The position numbers were made by a program, and so were the translations under genes. Below the pieces are notes generated by a model that was not told where the DNA came from, did not search any database, and saw nothing but the letters and a program-made list of their open reading frames with translations. Shown here piece after piece: positions 52,110 to 58,681 of a stretch of 64,000 nucleotides of DNA. The stretch covers positions 2,170,001 to 2,234,000 of the forward strand of contig NZ_OY782870.1 in the NCBI RefSeq assembly GCF_963678545.1. The letters are read 5' to 3'. How positions within the stretch are numbered: the first letter of the stretch is position 1; every line of letters begins with the position of its first letter. This stretch comes from an uncultured Methanomethylovorans sp. (GTDB taxonomy: Archaea > Halobacteriota > Methanosarcinia > Methanosarcinales > Methanosarcinaceae).

Positions 52110-52723
52110 GCGAAAGCCTACACTATCCTACTAGCCCGAAACTGAAAGAAGCTTACATAGGGCTGCTCGGTATGGTCTGTACTCAGAAGAGAATAAAATT
52201 CTCTGCTACAGAGTGTATTAATGCAATTTGTGAACGTAGCGGGTGGGCTATTGATACTGACCATTACGGTTCTCCGAAAATAATAGGAACTACAAAGAAA
52301 GCCAAGAATTACCTGCAGATCCTGGCAGAAGGCAAGAAGTACGTAAGATGTACTGGCCTGATGTTTGAGATATGTGTTTATGATGCCTCTACTCTTGAGA
52401 GGATCACTACCTTTGACGAACTCTTTGCCACAATGGGCGATGATGAATACATGTCTGAGTATTTGGAGCCCGTGGACGAGTTAGCATACAGTGACTGGAA
52501 GGATGTAATTGATATTCAGACACAATTCCCTTCCAACCATCAAATTTCCGAAGCCGTAGAGAGAGTACTCTCTGCCACTCCAATAATTGAAGATGAGATT
52601 GAGACTTCAATTACATCTTTCAATAAGACCCCGGTTCTTTACCCATTAAGTCAAGAAGAAGAGAAAAAATCGGAAAGTTCTCTTGAAGATGACGGGATTG
52701 AATCGGTGGGGAGTCTAATTTAG
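52106..52723 (+). CDS. Hypothetical 205-residue protein (element)
   Basis: Starts MSESLHYPTSPKLKEAYIG at the ATGA overlap. The first part has helices and a basic patch (KIIGTTKKAKNYLQ), the C-terminal 50 residues are acidic and low in complexity. Last gene of the operon, ending just before the palindrome cluster. Not recognised; a replication accessory role is possible but not shown. Confidence 0.65.
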   Translation: MSESLHYPTSPKLKEAYIGLLGMVCTQKRIKFSATECINAICERSGWAIDTDHYGSPKIIGTTKKAKNYLQILAEGKKYVRCTGLMFEICVYDASTLERITTFDELFATMGDDEYMSEYLEPVDELAYSDWKDVIDIQTQFPSNHQISEAVERVLSATPIIEDEIETSITSFNKTPVLYPLSQEEEKKSESSLEDDGIESVGSLI

Positions 52724-52745
52724 GGTAATTTTGTGAGACTTGTAA

Positions 52746-52879
52746 TACTACATATGTAGTACTACATTATTTCCCCTCGGACTCCCCAAAATCAGTATCT
52801 AGCGCCATTCTAATGGCGTAGTACTTAGCGAAGGCTACATTGTGCTAAACAATGTAGTACTACGTAGTACTACGCCATT
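52746..52879. promoter_or_regulatory. Nested palindrome cluster (candidate origin or operator)
   Basis: In the 52724-52938 gap: TACTACATATGTAGTA (52746-52761) overlapping ATGTAGTACTACAT (52754-52767); GTAGTACTACGTAGTACTAC (52854-52873), which is both palindrome and direct repeat; CTACATTGT-gctaa-ACAATGTAG (52835-52857); and 14-bp arms AATGGCGTAGTACT / AGTACTACGCCATT (52812-52825, 52866-52879) enclosing the last two. The GTAGTA core also lies before 48988. Confidence 0.6.
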
Positions 52880-52938
52880 CTTTACGAAGTGAAACACGAA
52901 ATCCGAAAAAAACACCCCACTGGAAATAGAGGTATGTT

Positions 52939-53157
52939 ATGATTGATGATATTAAGATGCTTCATAAAATTACAAATTTACCACTTCATCCAAGAGGCAT
53001 TATCTTAATAGTTCGTATTTATAAGATTTATATTGATCTTAAAATATTCATTTGGAAGCAACGTCTTCAATTTTATGAATGGCTATTAAGAGGTTATGAA
53101 GAACGAGACATGCTAGATGAATCAAAAAAATTCTACAGAGGTGATTCACATGTCTAA
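52939..53157 (+). CDS. Small basic hypothetical protein (element)
   Basis: 72 residues; one hydrophobic stretch (GIILIVRIYKIYIDLKIFI) interspersed with basic residues, likely an amphipathic or membrane-associated helix. AGAGGT lies upstream. Overlaps the next gene by 8 nt. Confidence 0.5.
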   Translation: MIDDIKMLHKITNLPLHPRGIILIVRIYKIYIDLKIFIWKQRLQFYEWLLRGYEERDMLDESKKFYRGDSHV

Positions 53158-53614
53158 AAAAGACACGGTTTCGAGCTTGCGAATTGATTCTGAAATGCGT
53201 GATATTTTTTTAAATACACAGATATTTCATCACAAATCATTATCTGATGCTTTACACGAAGGTATGCTTCAAATCGTGCGTGAAGTTTCACCTGTTCAAA
53301 TATTGGATATGGATATAGAGGCAGCTCGAAAAAAAGTCTCTGATCTAGAAGCTTCACGCCCACATGTATTACAGATAGAAGAAATGAATAAGACGAAAGT
53401 TGGTCAAAGTACCACTCCTACAGTTGATGCTATCTTTTTGGATTATCGTGAATCGTTGTTAGATCACGATGCTAAAGGTAATATTATCACTATGCTGAAA
53501 AGAGGGACGGATCCTTCCTGGGATCGTTTCTATTTTAAATGTGGATTCCAGTCTGCGACAGAAGCGAAAAATTGGTTCTGGTCCGAAGCAATGAAAAGGG
53601 GGCTTGTGAAATGA
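53150..53614 (+). CDS. Hypothetical protein upstream of the C5-methyltransferase (element)
   Basis: 154 residues from ATG 53150, preceded by GAGGTGATTCAC. N-terminal VSSLRIDSEMRDIFLNTQIF then helices look like a ribbon-helix or coiled-coil binding protein. ATGA overlap with the methyltransferase suggests co-translation. Confidence 0.6.
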   Translation: MSKKDTVSSLRIDSEMRDIFLNTQIFHHKSLSDALHEGMLQIVREVSPVQILDMDIEAARKKVSDLEASRPHVLQIEEMNKTKVGQSTTPTVDAIFLDYRESLLDHDAKGNIITMLKRGTDPSWDRFYFKCGFQSATEAKNWFWSEAMKRGLVK

Positions 53615-54606
53615 GGGTTTGTTCTCTTTTTTCCGGGATTGGTGGGTTTGAGCTTGGCATATCATGGGCTGATCCACATTTAGAGGTGGTTTTTGCTTCT
53701 GAAAAAGATAAACATGCACGTAAAGTATATGCAAATCATTTTGGAGGTAGTGTATTACATGGAGACATCAAGCAAATCAACGCATCAGATGTGCCTGACC
53801 ATGACCTGTTATGCGGTGGATTTCCCTGTCAGGATGTTAGTATTGCCGGAAAACGTGCAGGACTTGCAGGAGCGAGAACTGGCTTGTTCTTTGACCTCAT
53901 CAGGATTGTACGAGAAAAACAACCTAAATGTTTACTCCTCGAAAATGTTAAAGGATTACTTAGCAGCAATGAAGGATGGGATTTTGCCAGGATTCTCATT
54001 GAACTGGCAGACCTTGGGTACTTCTGTGAATGGCAAGTTCTTAACACAGCGAATTTCGGATGCCCCCAGGATAGAAGAAGGGTGTTCATTGTTGGGTATC
54101 TTGCAACCTCTGGAAGAAGTAGATCCAAAGTATTTCCTCTCAGAGAAAATGAGAAAATACATAACACGTCCGGAGAGGATCAGAAAGAAGTATACCAAAT
54201 TAGTACATGTCTGATGGCCGGCGGGAGTGATAAATGGAACGGTACTTACCTGGCACATACTTTGACAGGTGGTGGTCACTCCGGAGGCCTTCATTCAGAT
54301 ATGGATGTAATAGTTCATTCCCATGCATCCAGATCAGGAGATCCTTCTAAAGGAGGCGTTGGTCAGCTCTCAAAAACAGACGGTAATTCATACTGCCTGA
54401 ATACCTGGAATCTTCAGTCTGTCCAGGTTAATTCTATTTTTAGAAGATTTACCCCTATTGAATGTGAGAGGTTGATGGGATTCCCAGACAATTGGACTGC
54501 CGGGATATCAGATACTCAGCGATACAAGTGTTTAGGGAATGCTGTTTCACCAATGCCGGTTAAGGCAATTATTGAAAATCTCATGTCAGTGGTGATACCC
54601 TCATGA
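53611..54606 (+). CDS. DNA (cytosine-5)-methyltransferase, orphan
   Basis: 331 residues with the C5-MTase motifs in order: I (LFSGIGGFELG), IV with the catalytic Cys (GGFPCQDVS, about residues 69-77), VI (LLENVKGLL), VIII (QDRRRVFIVG), a target recognition region about 180-275, IX/X (RLMGFPDNW and KCLGNAVSP). No restriction endonuclease is adjacent. In a virus this would protect the DNA from host restriction or mark it. Start set by the ATGA overlap. Confidence 0.95.
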   Translation: MRVCSLFSGIGGFELGISWADPHLEVVFASEKDKHARKVYANHFGGSVLHGDIKQINASDVPDHDLLCGGFPCQDVSIAGKRAGLAGARTGLFFDLIRIVREKQPKCLLLENVKGLLSSNEGWDFARILIELADLGYFCEWQVLNTANFGCPQDRRRVFIVGYLATSGRSRSKVFPLRENEKIHNTSGEDQKEVYQISTCLMAGGSDKWNGTYLAHTLTGGGHSGGLHSDMDVIVHSHASRSGDPSKGGVGQLSKTDGNSYCLNTWNLQSVQVNSIFRRFTPIECERLMGFPDNWTAGISDTQRYKCLGNAVSPMPVKAIIENLMSVVIPS

Positions 54607-54749
54607 TCGCTTCCCGGTGCTGTTCTAAATGTGGTCGTGAGATCCCATCTAACGCAAAGCCAAACAAAGAGTATGTGCTGCTTGGTTTGGAGTTCTATCA
54701 TAGAGCTTGTTATCTTGTGTACATTGGTGTAATGGAGGCTCAATCATGA
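54603..54749 (+). CDS. 48-residue zinc-finger-like protein (element)
   Basis: MIASRCCSKCGREIPSNAK with a CxxC pair and a later HRACY could form a treble-clef-like zinc site. ATGA overlaps with the methyltransferase and the next gene. Confidence 0.6.
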   Translation: MIASRCCSKCGREIPSNAKPNKEYVLLGLEFYHRACYLVYIGVMEAQS

Positions 54750-54901
54750 CTTCTGAATCATGTTTCCATTGTATTTATGATAATTCAGGCTGCCTGAAAT
54801 GCAAGCTTGGTTATCTCCGGATGCACGAGGATGCTGGAATGATTCGGCCTTTCCTCTGCAAGATGCACGATGATGAAGTTGCAAAGGAGGTGAAGGCATG
54901 A
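54746..54901 (+). CDS. 51-residue Cys-rich protein (element)
   Basis: SCFHCIYDNSGCLKCKLGYL carries two CxxC pairs; FLCKMHDDE may add ligands. ATG 54746 overlaps the previous TGA. Upstream in-frame codons lie inside the previous gene. Confidence 0.6.
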   Translation: MTSESCFHCIYDNSGCLKCKLGYLRMHEDAGMIRPFLCKMHDDEVAKEVKA

Positions 54902-55026
54902 AAGCAATTCCAGTTCTTAAAGAGCCAGTAGAAGAGGATGATGATGCTGATTACAAGCCTATTCTCTCCAGGTACATTAACACCCGTTGTAATTACGATG
55001 GTGCAAAGATAGATAGCATGGAGTGA
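54898..55026 (+). CDS. 42-residue acidic protein (element)
   Basis: MKAIPVLKEPVEEDDDADYK; one Cys only, acidic. Overlaps both neighbours (ATGA and TGATG); GGAGGTGAAG precedes the ATG. Confidence 0.55.
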   Translation: MKAIPVLKEPVEEDDDADYKPILSRYINTRCNYDGAKIDSME

Positions 55027-55232
55027 TGAAAGTGATTTCTGAAACGTCTATTCGTGCTATTCGTGATATGCATATGAATGATCTTAAGCACGTACAGGCT
55101 CGCATAAAAAGCGATGAGGCTTCTCCAGCAGAACTGGTTTGGCTGGAAGAGAATGTCAGACGTCATAAAAGTCAATTGCATTTGCTGGATTTGATACTGG
55201 ATGAACTAAAAGACGCGGATTGGTATGTCTAA
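55026..55232 (+). CDS. Helical hypothetical protein (element)
   Basis: 68 residues, almost wholly helical (IRAIRDMHMNDLKHVQARIK, WLEENVRRHKSQLHLLDLIL) and probably a coiled-coil or small helical bundle. Starts at the TGATG overlap. Confidence 0.6.
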   Translation: MKVISETSIRAIRDMHMNDLKHVQARIKSDEASPAELVWLEENVRRHKSQLHLLDLILDELKDADWYV

Positions 55233-55258
55233 TTCGCCAAGCAAAGGAAGTTGGTAAA

Positions 55259-55612
55259 ATGTGTAAACTAAAACTGTTACGCAAGGATTACGATCTCTCT
55301 CAAGAAAGCGACATTGACCTCTCATACACAATGAGGAATTGTTGTGAAACTTTCGATCAATGTTATTCCAACATTTCAACAGAAACAAGTGCAGCATGGG
55401 AATCTATTGTAAGGATTGCAGTTGAAATTGCAGAAAGGCGGGGGTATTCATGTATTCCCGCTGATCTGCTTGAGCAGACAGAACGCGAGGAAATAAGAAA
55501 AATATCTCTTGCCGACATGGGTGATAATGACCTCGTGGAAGAATTAAGGGCCAGGGGCTATATGATCCATCTGACCACTGGACCAAAAACAGCCCATGTT
55601 CAAATAGAGTAA
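55259..55612 (+). CDS. Hypothetical 117-residue protein (element)
   Basis: MCKLKLLRKDYDLSQESDID; mostly helical (SAAWESIVRIAVEIAERRG), the C-terminal LVEELRARGYMI looks like a small helix pair. AAAGGAAG junction motif provides the ribosome site 14 nt upstream. Not recognised. Confidence 0.6.
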   Translation: MCKLKLLRKDYDLSQESDIDLSYTMRNCCETFDQCYSNISTETSAAWESIVRIAVEIAERRGYSCIPADLLEQTEREEIRKISLADMGDNDLVEELRARGYMIHLTTGPKTAHVQIE

Positions 55613-55639
55613 ACCAACAAGTAAAGGAAGGTGTAAGCG

Positions 55640-55807
55640 ATGCCAACGGTAAAAGAATTAGGTTTTGACGAATCATTGATTTGTCGTAGATGTGGAAAAC
55701 AACTGAGTAAATATTCACTGTGTGGATATCACAATACGCCGTTTTGTGGAGATTGTAATAGGTGCAATAATTGTATGCCAGGGGAGCTGGTCAACACTGC
55801 TAAATAG
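55640..55807 (+). CDS. 55-residue zinc-binding-like protein (element)
   Basis: Seven to eight Cys: ICRRCGKQL, SLCGYHN, FCGDCNRCNNC. The spacing fits two zinc sites or a B-box/RING-like fold. Ribosome site is the junction motif AAGTAAAGGAAG. Confidence 0.65.
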   Translation: MPTVKELGFDESLICRRCGKQLSKYSLCGYHNTPFCGDCNRCNNCMPGELVNTAK

Positions 55808-55816
55808 AGGAAGAAT

Positions 55817-55939
55817 ATGGGAAAAATTTGTGCAAGATGTGGGTATGTGCCAGATGGTGCGTGGATGTTTCGCATATCTGGAAGGTGGTATTGTATAGGT
55901 TGTTTCCTGAAAATGTGGAAAAGCAAAATCAACAAGTAA
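55817..55939 (+). CDS. 40-residue zinc-ribbon-like protein (element)
   Basis: MGKICARCGYVPDGAWMFRI then WYCIGCFL: a minimal CxxC...CxxC ribbon with a basic tail. GAGGAAG lies just upstream. Its stop lies within the next AAGTAAAGGAAG motif. Confidence 0.65.
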   Translation: MGKICARCGYVPDGAWMFRISGRWYCIGCFLKMWKSKINK

Positions 55940-55950
55940 AGGAAGATAAG

Positions 55951-56496
55951 ATGCATAACTATTATCGTGATGTGTGGGCCCTGCAGAATTCAATGAATGG
56001 ATACCCCGGCTCATTCCCTGTAGGATTCATCAAGAACGTAAAGCGCAAGTGGTGGGGGCAGTCTCGTTTATGGCTGTTCTCCGGTTCCTTTGCTGATCCT
56101 GGCGGTGTGACATTAGATATCAAGAATGAATTAAGGCCATGTGTGCAGGGAGATTGTCAGCACTTGCCCTTCAAGGATTGCAGCTTTGATTTTATTTTAG
56201 CTGATCCTCCATACTCTGAGCAGGAAAGCAAGGACCTGTATAACCTGCCATACTGCAGCATCACTAAGGTCCTCAGTGAAATGCTGAGGGTTTGTAAGCC
56301 TGGGGGACATGTCCTTTTTTTGCACAGGATTGTTCCCACTGCTCACCCTTCAGTGAGCTTGAAAGATGCAACCTTAACGGCTGTGGTAGGTGTCTATACT
56401 GTGGCAGGTCTGACTAATATCAGGGCCTTAACAGTCTATAGAAAGAATAACACCCTTGCAGAATGGCAGGGAACAAGGCATGCACTAACTGCCTGA
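55951..56496 (+). CDS. DPPY-type DNA methyltransferase-like protein (element)
   Basis: 181 residues. Class I methyltransferase fragments: FSGSFADPGGVTLDI (SAM region), DCQHLPFKDCSFDFILADPP ending in the DPPY catalytic motif, and MLRVCKPGGHVLFLHR. DPPY indicates amino methylation (N6-adenine or N4-cytosine). No target recognition domain beyond the core. ATG 55951 has AAAGGAAG upstream. Confidence 0.8.
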   Translation: MHNYYRDVWALQNSMNGYPGSFPVGFIKNVKRKWWGQSRLWLFSGSFADPGGVTLDIKNELRPCVQGDCQHLPFKDCSFDFILADPPYSEQESKDLYNLPYCSITKVLSEMLRVCKPGGHVLFLHRIVPTAHPSVSLKDATLTAVVGVYTVAGLTNIRALTVYRKNNTLAEWQGTRHALTA

Positions 56497-56569
56497 AGTC
56501 CTAAGTAAAGGAAAATACCTTCGTTGTGCTTGCCATTGATTTATAAATAATTGGAACCTTTTTTCCTAT

Positions 56570-57118
56570 ATGTTTCACAAAAGGGAACATTACAGATCTG
56601 GAGAAAAAGCTCTTACTCAGAAAGAATATGAAAAACTGATTTCTGTGATAGATCACCTTGAGGATGAAGTCTGTATTAAACTGGCCATCTCCACAGGTGC
56701 AAGACGTGAAGATCTTGCAAGCATCAGGATAAAAGACATTGACTTGCAGGAATTAAAACTATCTTTTTACGAACAGAAGAAAAAGAGGATTCACACCGTA
56801 CCCCTCTCTCCTGAGATGGCAAGGCTGATCACACAGCTCATCAACTCAAGGGGAAAAGATCAATGTGAATATATCTTCTCTAAAACAGGCCGTACAGCAT
56901 ATACCAGGCTGCAGAAATATTGCGATAAAGCAGGAATCCCAAGACGCCCATTTCATGCACTTCGAGCAACATGTATCAAAAGGTGCCAAGCCGCAGGCTG
57001 GAGCATTGAGCAAGTTGCAAAATTGACCGGGGATACTATTGCAGTTATTCAGGAACATTACTCTTGGCCGTCCAGTTCAGAGATGCAAGAAGTAGCAATG
57101 GAAAAACCAGTTATTTGA
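56570..57118 (+). CDS. Small tyrosine recombinase (catalytic domain only)
   Basis: 182 residues without the N-terminal core-binding domain. Catalytic set: Arg in STGARREDLA, Lys region KKKRIHTVPL, HALRATC (HxxR) and Tyr in IQEHYSWPS. TTTATAAATA at 56540-56549 is 26 nt before ATG, suggesting a leaderless transcript with its own promoter. Second integrase of the element; may perform excision, genome resolution or be from a nested element. Confidence 0.9.
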   Translation: MFHKREHYRSGEKALTQKEYEKLISVIDHLEDEVCIKLAISTGARREDLASIRIKDIDLQELKLSFYEQKKKRIHTVPLSPEMARLITQLINSRGKDQCEYIFSKTGRTAYTRLQKYCDKAGIPRRPFHALRATCIKRCQAAGWSIEQVAKLTGDTIAVIQEHYSWPSSSEMQEVAMEKPVI

Positions 57119-57350
57119 TTCTGTTTTTTCTTCAAATTCTCTTTTTTAACAAAAAGTCATAGGGTTTTGTATCAAAAAACCCATTCTCGACATACCCCTC
57201 GTCATTAGAGTGACAACATTCTTTCAATATATTCTATATATAAATATTGCATACATTGTATATTTGTAATAGATTATAGTCTCACAATAATAACTATATA
57301 GTTTAATTGCATATTTACACATGTTGCGAACTTGGACCATATAACGCAAC

Positions 57351-57430
57351 GTGCGGTTCCATCCCTTGTAACTCCTCTATGCATTTGTATCACCACTCGG
57401 GAACCGCACAGCTCCTTCTGGAGGAAGAAA
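57351..57430 (+). promoter_or_regulatory. Long inverted repeat and sequestered ribosome site before the AbrB-like gene
   Basis: In the 57119-57429 gap, TATATAG near 57293 is a likely promoter. GTGCGGTTCC (57351-57360) pairs perfectly with GGAACCGCAC (57400-57409) over a 39-nt loop that contains ACTCCTCT, complementary to the ribosome site. CTCC-TTCT-GGAG directly covers the GGAGGAAG of the next gene. The leader may control translation. Confidence 0.45.
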
Positions 57431-57603
57431 TGAACAAAACAGTAAGTGTGCGGAAAACTGTATACAACTACTCGTTATCGATTCCTGCCGAATATAAAAA
57501 CATCTTCGAGGACAGCGATCAAGCAATTGTAGAAAAAAAAGGAAATGCACTGATTTATAGACCTGCTGAAATTAGAGCTAAGGAGGACGTATTGAGCAGC
57601 TAA
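57430..57603 (+). CDS. AbrB-like small regulator (element)
   Basis: 57 residues: VSVRKTVYNYSLSIPAEYKN and a strand NALIYRPAE match the swapped-hairpin fold. GGAGGAAG lies 4-5 nt before ATG 57430; the longer open frame upstream is leader sequence. Probably regulates the structural genes that follow. Confidence 0.65.
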   Translation: MNKTVSVRKTVYNYSLSIPAEYKNIFEDSDQAIVEKKGNALIYRPAEIRAKEDVLSS

Positions 57604-57640
57604 CTTGACGGCAAATAAAAAAAACACCGGGGGTGAAGAG

Positions 57641-57940
57641 ATGGATCTAGAATATACTCAATTTACTAAATTACTAGAAGAGAAAAAAGTGATACATGCA
57701 GAACTAGAAGCTGAACAAAAACACCTCAATGACTTAAAAAAACAAAGCCACGCAATTGAAACAAAGAACAGATTCCTCTATACTGGTATAGGATTTATCC
57801 TCAGTTCTATTGCAATTGCATTTTACGTCCTCTATGGATTAGCAACCAATCCAGGAAATCAAGTGATGGCTAAAGACTCAGTTGTTTTTCTCTTCGCTTT
57901 CGGAGTACTGTTTGTAGCTGCTTGGGTAATCGATCAATGA
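57641..57940 (+). CDS. Coiled-coil two-TM membrane protein (element)
   Basis: 99 residues: a coiled coil (LLEEKKVIHAELEAEQKHLN) then two TM helices (FLYTGIGFILSSIAIAFYVL, VVFLFAFGVLFVAAWVI). GGGGGTGAAG precedes ATG 57641. May be a virion membrane or assembly protein. Confidence 0.65.
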   Translation: MDLEYTQFTKLLEEKKVIHAELEAEQKHLNDLKKQSHAIETKNRFLYTGIGFILSSIAIAFYVLYGLATNPGNQVMAKDSVVFLFAFGVLFVAAWVIDQ

Positions 57941-57951
57941 GGGTAGAGATC

Positions 57952-58098
57952 ATGGCATTCAGAAATAGTTTCGTTTATGAAGAATTCTACATACGGAAGA
58001 AGGCTCAGAATCCTTCTTCTAAGCAAAACTCTACCAGAAACGAAAAGGCGCTTAAAGCTATTGAAAAAATGAAAGCAATGCCTACAACGAATAACTGA
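57952..58098 (+). CDS. 48-residue basic protein (element)
   Basis: MAFRNSFVYEEFYIRKKAQN, Lys/Asn-rich, no Cys. GAGGGTAGAG upstream of ATG 57952; an in-frame ATG at 57937 overlaps the previous stop and cannot be excluded. Not recognised. Confidence 0.5.
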   Translation: MAFRNSFVYEEFYIRKKAQNPSSKQNSTRNEKALKAIEKMKAMPTTNN

Positions 58099-58105
58099 GA
58101 ATGGT

Positions 58106-58681
58106 ATGATGAGTAATAATACAAAATATTTTGTGCTACTTGCTGCACTCATTCTCACACTGGCTATAGCATCTTGCAGTGACAAAGAAGAGCCCGTAGT
58201 AGTCGAACCCGTCCAGCAGCCTATAACTGTTCAACCTTCAGATGTTGAAATATGTGCTGCTCTGGTCTCGGATACTCTTAATGAGACCTACCTTCTCGAT
58301 AACGAATACTCTGCAGTAAGTATTTGGAATAAACTTAAAAAGAACAATTTTGAATGCACGTTAGTTTTTGGTAACTTATCAATGAGCGATGAGCCTATCA
58401 CTTCATGTGATCGTCTATGGGTTACATTTCAAGGCATTGCTATTGATTCCGGTGCAGTCTACATTGATGCTCAACATTTTGAAGGCTACGCTATCGATAG
58501 CCCGAACACTTACCAGGAATTGAAAGATGCTATTGATGATTATCTCGAATCCAAAACTCGGTATATCGCTGATGTGGAAACTTACAACACCCTGTTAAAT
58601 CAAGCAGCTAAGGACAACATGGAAAAAAGCAAATCAGAATACCTCGCTGCAAATGAGCGACTAATCACGGAGATCTCATGA
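58106..58681 (+). CDS. Lipoprotein of the virion/surface module (element)
   Basis: 191 residues. Signal peptide ending in the lipobox IASC (about Cys 24), an acidic/proline linker, then a soluble domain without recognised motif and a helical C-terminus (YNTLLNQAAKDNMEKSKSEY). Its TGA overlaps the ATG of the beta-helix protein, so the two are co-translated and may act as a pair. Confidence 0.75.
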   Translation: MMSNNTKYFVLLAALILTLAIASCSDKEEPVVVEPVQQPITVQPSDVEICAALVSDTLNETYLLDNEYSAVSIWNKLKKNNFECTLVFGNLSMSDEPITSCDRLWVTFQGIAIDSGAVYIDAQHFEGYAIDSPNTYQELKDAIDDYLESKTRYIADVETYNTLLNQAAKDNMEKSKSEYLAANERLITEIS

